Shown piece by piece: positions 14,592 to 21,224 of a stretch of 28,375 nucleotides of DNA. Position 1 is the first letter of the stretch, and every line of letters begins with the position of its first letter. The DNA is taken from positions 301 through 28,675 of the forward strand of contig DBVO01000023.1 of the NCBI GenBank assembly GCA_002308215.1. The letters are read 5' to 3'. The notes below the pieces were generated by a model. It did no database searches. It worked only from the letters and a program-made list of their open reading frames with translations, and was not told the origin of the DNA. The translations under genes were made by a program, and so were the position numbers. This stretch comes from Christensenella sp. UBA1262 (GTDB lineage Bacteria > Bacillota > Clostridia > Christensenellales > CAG-917).

Positions 14592-14627
14592 AAAAGTGCC
14601 TTGTTAAAAACAAGGCACTTTTATTAA
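14592..14627 (+). terminator. Intrinsic terminator of the feo operon
   Basis: A 14-bp perfect stem (14592-14605 with 14609-14622) with an AAA loop ends in a T run. It is 44 nt after the HMA-protein stop and is the strongest hairpin in this part of the window. Confidence 0.9.
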
Positions 14628-14675
14628 TTATTTAGTTTTATATGAGTTTATTGGCTTTTCAGAGCACCATTGATA

Positions 14676-14703
14676 TTGACATATTCCTGATTTATGTTAG
14701 AAT
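14676..14703 (+). promoter_or_regulatory. Promoter of the sulfoquinovose operon
   Basis: A perfect TTGACA (14676-14681), a 16-nt spacer and TAGAAT (14698-14703) are seen, preceded by a TG at 14695-14696 that makes an extended -10. It lies 31 nt before the ATG of the GH31 gene; SD AGGTG is at 14726-14730. Confidence 0.72.
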
Positions 14704-14721
14704 AATAATATAATTATTATT
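14701..14721. promoter_or_regulatory. AT-rich palindrome at the start site of the sulfoquinovose operon
   Basis: A 21-nt inverted repeat has 9-nt arms AATAATAAT/ATTATTATT and a 3-nt centre. It overlaps the -10 and the predicted start site, the classic place for a repressor operator. It could also be a chance product of AT-rich DNA. No regulator gene lies in the operon. Confidence 0.45.
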
Positions 14722-14734
14722 TTATAGGTGAAAA

Positions 14735-16729
14735 ATGTTAGAAATTAAACAACTAGACGCAAGACTATCAATCCTATTAAATGGGAAAGAAAGGCTTGCG
14801 TTTAATATTGGAGATGAAATCTTTGCAGTTGGCAACGGCGAAAATAGTTATTCTATGAGCCGTGGATCATTTGATATTAAAGAAAAAATTTTATCAAAGC
14901 ATTTAAGAAAAATCATACGTTTCCATGTTGTTGAAGATGGTGCCTACATAATCTTTAGGCGTGGTAGGCTCCGCCTTATTGTTGATGGGGACAAAATTCA
15001 TTTTATTCCTCAAGGTTTTGCACAGTATAACCACATGTGGTTTAAACTTCCTTCTGATGAAAACGAAGGGTTTTATGGCACTGGCGAAATTTTCACAGAA
15101 TTTAATTTAAAGGGTCAAAAAGCTACAATTTGGGTAGCAGAACATATTAATCTTAAGCAAACATCAGTTAAGATCCTTAATAACATGCTAGGCTTTAAGG
15201 ATTTGAATTTTGTACGTCAATTTTCAAATTATGAATCATATTATGAACAGCCAACATTTATAAGCTCAAAAAAGTATTTTTACCATTCAGATACAACGGC
15301 TAGGTGCATCTTTGATTTTAGAGGAGATAGAACAATTCTTCAAACAGATGAGATTTCTCCTTTCTGGATTGGTTTTGCCGATGATTTTGAAGGCCTCATG
15401 ACGTCTTTGACGTCAATAGTTGGCAGGCAACCAGAACTGCCTGATTGGGTATATGATGGCCAGATCCTCGGTATTCAAGGCGGCACAGACATCATGCTTG
15501 AAAAGTATGACAAAGTCATAAATCATGGTGGCAAAGTAAATGGTGTTTGGATCCAAGACTGGGAAGGCAGAAGAGTAACTGCTGTTGGCAAGCAACTTTT
15601 CTGGAACTGGGAATGGGATAGAGAATTGTATCCTAACCTTGATAAAGCAATAAAAGAATTGAATGCAAAAGGATGTAAAGTTCTTGGTTATTGCAATCCA
15701 TTCCTTGCAATAGAAAAGCCATTATATAAAGAAGCAGCAGAAAAGGGTTATTGCGTAAAAGATATGGATGGAAATGATTATCTTGTTAAAATAACTACTT
15801 TCCCTGCGGCAATGGTAGATCTAACTAATCCACAAGCATACGAATGGATTAAAAACATAATTAAAAAGAACATGATCGAGTTTGGTCTATCTGGTTGGAT
15901 GGCAGACTTTGGTGAGTATTTACCTACAGATTGTGTTTTATATAGTGGCGAAGAAGCTGAACTTGTTCATAACATGTGGCCGTCTCTATGGGCAAAGGTT
16001 AACAGAGAAGCGCTAGAAGAAACAGGAAAACTAGGCGAAGTTATGTTCTTTACTCGTTCTGGTTATTCGGCTACGCCGAAATATTCTGTAATGATGTGGA
16101 ATGGAGATAACCATCCTGATTTTTCAAGAGATTTTGGCCTTCCATCAATTATTCCTGCATCATTGTCACTTTCTGTTTGCGGGTTTGGTCTTGTGCATTC
16201 AGATATCGGCGGTTATACCACAATTCTTAATTTGAGAAGAAATATGGAACTTTATAAACGCTGGTTTGAGATGAACACATTCTCGGTATTAATGCGCGGC
16301 CATGAAGGTTTAAATCCAGAGCTGAATGTTCAATTTGATAAAAACGATGATATATTAGATTTCTGTTCTAAAATGAGTCGTATACATGTTAGCCTAAAAC
16401 CATATCTTAAGGCAGCTGTTAAAAAGAACTCAGAAGAAGGCGTCGGCGTTATGAGACCTCTGTTCTTCTATTATGACGAAAAAGAAGCATATAACAACGG
16501 ATATGAATATCTTTTAGGAAGAGACATACTGGTTGCTCCTGTTTGTCGTCCAAAAGCCCGCACAATGCAAGTTTATTTGCCAAACGATGAATGGATTCAT
16601 CTCTGGACAGGCAAAGAATATAAAGGTGGAACATTTGAGATAGATTGTCCATTAGGGAAAACCCCAGTTTTCGTAAGAAAAGAAAACAAAGAAGTGCTTG
16701 CGCAACTTCAAGCAGTAATCAACGAATAA
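14735..16729 (+). CDS. sftG: GH31 sulfoquinovosidase (YihQ-like)
   Basis: This 664-residue GH31 enzyme, without a signal peptide, is predicted to hydrolyse sulfoquinovosyl glycerol and related glycosides in the cytoplasm. It aligns with E. coli YihQ (from memory) at a constant offset of 14 residues. The nucleophile is Asp391 in WMADFGEYLPTD and the acid/base is Asp458 in MMWNGD. The sulfonate-site equivalents are Gln274 (IQDW), Trp290 and Tyr494 (DIGGYTT). The fourth, YihQ Arg301, is Gln287 here (GKQLFW). The GIQGGT and WNWEWD signatures also match this subgroup and not ordinary alpha-glucosidases. The following genes encode transaldolase-type sulfoglycolysis, which supports the call. It is first in the operon, with SD AGGTG. 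Altered sulfosugar specificity is possible given Gln287. Confidence 0.88.
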   Translation: MLEIKQLDARLSILLNGKERLAFNIGDEIFAVGNGENSYSMSRGSFDIKEKILSKHLRKIIRFHVVEDGAYIIFRRGRLRLIVDGDKIHFIPQGFAQYNHMWFKLPSDENEGFYGTGEIFTEFNLKGQKATIWVAEHINLKQTSVKILNNMLGFKDLNFVRQFSNYESYYEQPTFISSKKYFYHSDTTARCIFDFRGDRTILQTDEISPFWIGFADDFEGLMTSLTSIVGRQPELPDWVYDGQILGIQGGTDIMLEKYDKVINHGGKVNGVWIQDWEGRRVTAVGKQLFWNWEWDRELYPNLDKAIKELNAKGCKVLGYCNPFLAIEKPLYKEAAEKGYCVKDMDGNDYLVKITTFPAAMVDLTNPQAYEWIKNIIKKNMIEFGLSGWMADFGEYLPTDCVLYSGEEAELVHNMWPSLWAKVNREALEETGKLGEVMFFTRSGYSATPKYSVMMWNGDNHPDFSRDFGLPSIIPASLSLSVCGFGLVHSDIGGYTTILNLRRNMELYKRWFEMNTFSVLMRGHEGLNPELNVQFDKNDDILDFCSKMSRIHVSLKPYLKAAVKKNSEEGVGVMRPLFFYYDEKEAYNNGYEYLLGRDILVAPVCRPKARTMQVYLPNDEWIHLWTGKEYKGGTFEIDCPLGKTPVFVRKENKEVLAQLQAVINE

Positions 16730-16746
16730 TAAATAAAAACATATAT

Positions 16747-16761
16747 CAACACTACGTGTTG
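16747..16761 (+). promoter_or_regulatory. Small hairpin touching the transaldolase ribosome-binding site
   Basis: The inverted repeat CAACAC-TAC-GTGTTG (16747-16761) ends on the first G of the GGGAGG Shine-Dalgarno (16761-16766). It is too short and lacks a T run for termination. It may affect processing or translation of the downstream gene, or be chance. Confidence 0.4.
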
Positions 16762-16772
16762 GGAGGCAAAAA

Positions 16773-17459
16773 ATGAAGTATTTTTTAGACAGTGCAAAGA
16801 TTGATGAAATCCGTGAAGCTTATGATACTTTTGGTATCGATGGTGTTACAACTAACCCGAATCATATTATGAATTCCGGCAAACCTTTCAAAGTTGTTCT
16901 TAAAGAATTAGCAGATTTCTGCAAAGAAAAACATATTGAAGGATGGGATAAATTCCCAATTTCTGTTGAAACAAACCCACACCTTGAAAAAGCAGAAGAT
17001 ATCATTAAGATGGCAAGAGAAATAGCAAGTTATTCTCCTAACTTTGTTGTTAAGATCCCATGCATTCCAGGCGGTATCGAAGCAGCAAGAAAACTTGAAA
17101 AAGAAGGAATTAGAACTAACGTTACTCTCGTATTCTCACCATCACAAGCACTTATCGCAGCAAAGAATGGATCCTTGTTTGTATCACCATTTATTGGATG
17201 GAAAGAAAATAGCGGTGAAGATTGTGGCCAATATATTTGCGATATTTGCGATATTTATAAAAACTATGGTTTCTATGGTAAGACACAAATTATCTGTGCA
17301 GCAGTTCGCAACGGAAAACAAATTGCAGAATGTGCAACATATGGTGCAGATATTGTAACAGCAGGTCTCCAAGTATTTAAAGATAGCTTCTATCATCCAT
17401 TTACAGATTATGGAATGGCAAAATTCACAGCGGCTTGGGATAAAACAATCACAGACTAA
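16773..17459 (+). CDS. sftT: 6-deoxy-6-sulfofructose transaldolase (FSA-like)
   Basis: This 228-residue class I aldolase/transaldolase of the small FSA/TalC type has Asp6 (FLDSAK), Asn28 in TTNPN and the Schiff-base Lys94 in FVVKIP. After Lys94 the sequence reads CIPGGIEA rather than the VTAEGL-type loop of ordinary fructose-6-phosphate aldolases. In the transaldolase pathway the enzyme cleaves sulfofructose, releases 3-sulfolactaldehyde and passes the dihydroxyacetone unit to glyceraldehyde-3-phosphate (giving fructose-6-phosphate) or erythrose-4-phosphate. The specific function rests on context: sulfoquinovosidase upstream, DUF4867 isomerase and a sulfolactaldehyde-type reductase downstream, and no sulfofructose kinase or tagatose-type aldolase. 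A very strong SD (GGGAGG) suggests high expression. Confidence 0.86.
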   Translation: MKYFLDSAKIDEIREAYDTFGIDGVTTNPNHIMNSGKPFKVVLKELADFCKEKHIEGWDKFPISVETNPHLEKAEDIIKMAREIASYSPNFVVKIPCIPGGIEAARKLEKEGIRTNVTLVFSPSQALIAAKNGSLFVSPFIGWKENSGEDCGQYICDICDIYKNYGFYGKTQIICAAVRNGKQIAECATYGADIVTAGLQVFKDSFYHPFTDYGMAKFTAAWDKTITD

Positions 17460-17471
17460 AAGAGGAATAGT

Positions 17472-18332
17472 ATGAAAATAGGTTTTATCGGACTCGGTAT
17501 AATGGGCGAGTCCATGTGTGCAAACATAGTTAAAAAACATAATGATAAGGTTTTTTGCAATGATTTAAATAGAAATCAAGTTGTAAAACTTGAGGCAGAT
17601 GGAGCAATCGCTTGCGAAAACAATATTGAAGTTGCAAAAAATGCCGACATCATAATTTCTATGGTGCCAAAATCTGAACACGTAAGAGCTCTTTATACAG
17701 AACTTCTCCCATATATTAGTGCGGGTAAAACTTGCATTGATATGTCAACAATAGACCCATCCGTTTCTCGTGAAGTGGCTGATATGGTTAAGGCAAGGGG
17801 AGCACAATTTGCAGATGCTCCAGTAGTTAAATCCAAACCAGCTGCTATAGCAGGCACTCTTGGCATTTATGTTGGTTGTGATGAGAGTTTGTTCCCAGAA
17901 ATCAAACCAATTCTTGAATATATGGGCTGCAATGTTATCCGTATGGGTGAAAATGGCATGGGCCTTGTTATGAAGATATGCCATAATACGCTTGTTGCAG
18001 AAATTCAAAATGGTGTCAACGAGACAATCAACCTCGCAAAGAGATATGGAGTGAGCATTGAAGATTTTGCTAAAGCAATTTCTTATGGCGGTGGTCAAAA
18101 CTTCTATTTGGATGGCCAATGGAAGAATCTTGATGCAGAGAATTGGCAAACAGCTTTCTCAATAGAGAACATGCATAAAGACCTTGGTATTTGTGAGCGT
18201 ATGTCACAAGAGAGTAATTTCCCAATGCCAGGAATGGAAAATGCAAAACATGTTTATGATAAGTGCATGGAAGAGGGCATTGGCAAAGAAGATTTCCGCG
18301 CAACTTTCAAAGCAGTAAGAGGCGACTTTTAA
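17472..18332 (+). CDS. 3-sulfolactaldehyde reductase (YihU-like, beta-hydroxyacid dehydrogenase family)
   Basis: This 286-residue protein has an N-terminal Rossmann NAD(P) site GFIGLGIMG (4-12) and the family's catalytic Lys168 with Asn172 (KICHN). The substrate loop DAPVVKSKPAA (115-125) replaces the SGG of 3-hydroxyisobutyrate dehydrogenases. In E. coli YihU, recalled at a constant offset of 3, this loop reads DAPVGRTS and Arg123 holds the sulfonate. Here Lys120 takes that place, so a charged ligand for the sulfonate is retained. The predicted reaction is reduction of sulfolactaldehyde to 2,3-dihydroxypropane-1-sulfonate with NADH, which recycles NAD+ in a fermenter. It starts 12 nt after sftT and its stop overlaps the next start by 1 nt (TAATG). 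Confidence 0.8.
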   Translation: MKIGFIGLGIMGESMCANIVKKHNDKVFCNDLNRNQVVKLEADGAIACENNIEVAKNADIIISMVPKSEHVRALYTELLPYISAGKTCIDMSTIDPSVSREVADMVKARGAQFADAPVVKSKPAAIAGTLGIYVGCDESLFPEIKPILEYMGCNVIRMGENGMGLVMKICHNTLVAEIQNGVNETINLAKRYGVSIEDFAKAISYGGGQNFYLDGQWKNLDAENWQTAFSIENMHKDLGICERMSQESNFPMPGMENAKHVYDKCMEEGIGKEDFRATFKAVRGDF

Positions 18333-18997
18333 TGATTGATAGATTAAGAAAAGTCAATGATGTAAAAATATATTCTGTTTTGGATTCGGAGTTCAAGCCA
18401 TATGGCAGAATAGTCAATGGCTATGATTTCTCAGGTCTTGTAGAATATATGAAAGAGTCTACACCAATACCGGAGCAAGGCAACATTTATGTTGCCTCTG
18501 TTCCTGAACTCGAAAAGTTTTCGGTTAAGGATGAGGTAGAAGACGTATTATACGGTGGCATGCCAGTCCAAATTGGATACTGTAATGGCCGTAATTCTAC
18601 ATACAATGGCTTTGAGTATCATAAGGGCTCTGAAATTAATGTTGCAGTAACACCATTTATGCTTGTGCTTGGACATGTATGGGAAATAGAAGACAACAAG
18701 TTCTATGTGGGCAATGAAAAGGTGTTCTTTATCCCTGAAGGAACAGCAATTGAAATGTATGAAACAACATTACATCTCTCACCATGCAAAGTTACAGATG
18801 CAGGGTTCAAAGGCATCGTTATTTTACCAAGAGGAACTAATACTCCGTTAGATAACAAACACCAAAACGGAGACCAAGAATCTGTTCTTTTGCTCCAACG
18901 AAACAAGTGGGTGTTGTCTCATAAGGACAGAGAACCACTGATGAAACAGGGCGCATTCCCAGGTCTTATCGGTGAGAATAAAGAATTGCATTATTAA
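18332..18997 (+). CDS. sftI: Sulfoquinovose isomerase, DUF4867 cupin family
   Basis: This 221-residue protein is recognised as DUF4867, the family reported as the sulfoquinovose-to-sulfofructose isomerase in transaldolase-type sulfoglycolysis. The cupin barrel lies at about 95-180: EYHKGSEINVAV, LVLGHVWEIED, IPEGTAIEMYETTLHLSPC. His and Glu residues in these strands are the plausible metal ligands. The frame is open upstream to 18263, but the ATG at 18332 was chosen because it overlaps the reductase stop (TAATG), has AAGAGG 9 nt upstream and gives the family length. It sits between the reductase and a second, unrelated isomerase-type gene. Family membership is recalled, not searched. Confidence 0.8.
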   Translation: MIDRLRKVNDVKIYSVLDSEFKPYGRIVNGYDFSGLVEYMKESTPIPEQGNIYVASVPELEKFSVKDEVEDVLYGGMPVQIGYCNGRNSTYNGFEYHKGSEINVAVTPFMLVLGHVWEIEDNKFYVGNEKVFFIPEGTAIEMYETTLHLSPCKVTDAGFKGIVILPRGTNTPLDNKHQNGDQESVLLLQRNKWVLSHKDREPLMKQGAFPGLIGENKELHY

Positions 18998-19049
18998 GCG
19001 ATAATAAACAGAAACGGCAGTTAAAGTGTCGTTATATGAGGAATAAACT

Positions 19050-20384
19050 ATGGGTTTTAATTATTTGTATATCCCAATTGGCGTTCCAACATTTCATTTG
19101 GAAAGCGCTCAAAAAGAGTTTGACAAGTCAGTTGCACTTTTGAAAAGTGTTGATGATTCAGTACTTGTACCAAGCGAAATGCTTTTGTCTTTAGATAAGC
19201 TCCATGCATTTATCGACGACAAGCATCCTGATTTTGTTGTTGTGCAAAACATCACATTCGCAAATGGTGCATATATGACGGAAGTACTTCGTACTCTTGA
19301 TTGCCCAGTACTTTTATGGACATTGAAAGAGCCAGTTATAGATGGTGGCAGACTTCGCCTCAATTCTTTAACAGGGGCATATTCAGCAGCAAATGTTCTT
19401 TCTGCATTTGGTCGTCCATTTGAATATGTTTTTGGCTCACCAGAAGATGACGAAGTAAAATCAAAGATCTCAGCAGCATTGAGTGCTGCAAGACTTAGGG
19501 TTGCACTCAAACATCTTAACATATTGCAAATAGGCCATACTCCTCAAGGATTTGGATTTGGTCGTGCACTTGATAGCGAGATGGTTACTAAATTTGGTGC
19601 AAATCTTTTGTCTATAGAAGCAAGAGAGCTTATCGATCTTGCAAAATCTTATTCAGATGATGAAGTTGCATCATATTTGAAAGATGCAAAGAATAGAATC
19701 GTTGCTCTTGATGAAATTAAGAAAGAGAACGTTAGCGATTTTGCAAGACTTTATAAAGCATATAAGGATTATGTAGAGAAAAACAACATTGGAGCTCTTT
19801 CATCAAGATGTTGGCCAGATTTCTTTACAGCATTTGGAACCCCGGTTTGTGCAGTGCTAGCAATTCTTAATGATTTGGATGTGCCATCTTCTTGCGAAGC
19901 AGATACATATGGAGCACTTTCTATGTATATGGGTAGCTTCCTAACAAAGCGTCCTACATTCTTTGGAGATCCAGTTTCAATGGATGCCGTAGAAAACACT
20001 GTAACATTCTGGCATTGTGGAACAGCAGCATGTTCACTTGCGCGCGAAGATACAGGCGCAAGAGCAGGCGTGCACTGCAATAGAAAGATAGGGCCAACTC
20101 TTGAATTTGGTTGCAAGGCGGAACCAAGAGTTACAATTTTCCGTATTGGCAAAAAAGCCAATGGTGAGTTTAGATTATTCTTGTCTACAGGCGAGGCACT
20201 TGACAAGCCTCAACAATTCCTTGGGACAAGCATTGTTATAAAGACAGATCAAAGTTCAAAGGCTCTTGTAGAAAACTCTGTTAAAAACGGATGGGAGCCA
20301 CATTTTGTAGTTGCAATGGGTGACATCGCAGCAGAAATGAAAGTGCTTGCAAACATGCTTGGTATTGAGGTAGAAGAGTTCTAA
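19050..20384 (+). CDS. L-fucose/L-arabinose isomerase-like protein in the sulfoquinovose operon
   Basis: This 444-residue protein has the FucI/AraA fold signature in its C-terminal half: CEADTYGALSMYM (282-294, Glu283), FFGDP (304-308, Asp307), TFWHCG (319-324) and EPHF (416-419, His418). Glu283, Asp307 and His418 are the likely equivalents of the Mn2+ ligands of E. coli FucI. The N-terminal half (1-270) is the Rossmann-like substrate domain of this superfamily, but much diverged. An aldose-ketose isomerase or a related sugar-acting enzyme is predicted. The operon already encodes a DUF4867 isomerase, so its substrate is not explained by the known pathway. SD GAGGA is upstream and the stop overlaps the exporter start (TAATG). 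Confidence 0.75.
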   Translation: MGFNYLYIPIGVPTFHLESAQKEFDKSVALLKSVDDSVLVPSEMLLSLDKLHAFIDDKHPDFVVVQNITFANGAYMTEVLRTLDCPVLLWTLKEPVIDGGRLRLNSLTGAYSAANVLSAFGRPFEYVFGSPEDDEVKSKISAALSAARLRVALKHLNILQIGHTPQGFGFGRALDSEMVTKFGANLLSIEARELIDLAKSYSDDEVASYLKDAKNRIVALDEIKKENVSDFARLYKAYKDYVEKNNIGALSSRCWPDFFTAFGTPVCAVLAILNDLDVPSSCEADTYGALSMYMGSFLTKRPTFFGDPVSMDAVENTVTFWHCGTAACSLAREDTGARAGVHCNRKIGPTLEFGCKAEPRVTIFRIGKKANGEFRLFLSTGEALDKPQQFLGTSIVIKTDQSSKALVENSVKNGWEPHFVVAMGDIAAEMKVLANMLGIEVEEF

Positions 20385-21181
20385 TGAACAACACTGCAAG
20401 GTACGCGCTATTTTTCATAGTGGTCCTGCTTTCCAATATAATGCAGACAATTACCGGCTTTGCCGGTACTGTGCTTGCTATGCCGTTTTCAATTATATTA
20501 ATTGGAGGCGATGAGGCAAGGCTAATTCTTAATATTTTAGGAATAGCAGCATCAATTGGTGTGGTTATATTGAACCACAAGTCAATAAATTGGAAAGAAG
20601 TATTAAAAATCTGTCTCGTAATGGGAGCTGGCATGGCAATTGGATTTATTATTATCCATTTTGCAAATGTTTCTAAACAGATTTTGTATTTCATCCTTGC
20701 AGGCTTTGTAATTCTATTTACAATCATCGGCATTTATACCACTTTCTTCAAAAAAGAAAAAGAGCTTGCTGAAGGAGAGGTAGATAAATACGCTACTATA
20801 AAAGAAATAGCACTTTATGCTATTTTGGTTGTAGCTGGAATAGTTCACGGCATGTTTGTTTGTGGTGGACCACTTCTTATCATTTATGCAACCAAAAAGC
20901 TTAAAGACAGAGATGAGTTCCGTTCAACACTTTCCATGGTATGGATTGTGCTTAACCTAGTAAACTTGGTAAGAGATATAATCGCTGGTGCATTTACAGC
21001 GGATAACGTTGGACATTTGATGACTGTTCTTGCTATATCTCTTGCAGTATTAGTTGTAGCAATATTTACTGGCAATCTTATTGCCAAGAAATTAAATAAA
21101 AAGGCATTTATGCTTATCACATATATTCTTATGGTTATAAGCGCAGTATCTTTGATACTGAATGCCTGTGGAGTATTTTAA
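20384..21181 (+). CDS. TauE/SafE family exporter, probable C3-sulfonate exporter
   Basis: This 265-residue protein has about eight membrane helices in two halves joined by a charged cytoplasmic loop near 120-140. Each half starts with a related motif: ITGFAGTVLAMPF (23-35) and VHGMFVCGGPLLI (153-165), typical of the TauE/SafE (DUF81) family. Members export sulfite, sulfoacetate or other organosulfonates. In this operon the likely cargo is dihydroxypropanesulfonate made by the reductase (inference). Its ATG overlaps the stop of the isomerase-like gene by one base, so the two are translationally coupled. No signal peptide is expected; it acts in the cytoplasmic membrane. Confidence 0.85.
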   Translation: MNNTARYALFFIVVLLSNIMQTITGFAGTVLAMPFSIILIGGDEARLILNILGIAASIGVVILNHKSINWKEVLKICLVMGAGMAIGFIIIHFANVSKQILYFILAGFVILFTIIGIYTTFFKKEKELAEGEVDKYATIKEIALYAILVVAGIVHGMFVCGGPLLIIYATKKLKDRDEFRSTLSMVWIVLNLVNLVRDIIAGAFTADNVGHLMTVLAISLAVLVVAIFTGNLIAKKLNKKAFMLITYILMVISAVSLILNACGVF

Positions 21182-21224
21182 AACAAGTTTCAAAATAAAA
21201 TAAAACAAATAAGGGAGTTTTATT

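Noticed and set aside
19109..19522. 137-codon minus-strand frame within the FucI-like gene
   Set aside because: It is Ser/Thr-rich, has no recognisable domain and is antisense to a conserved gene.
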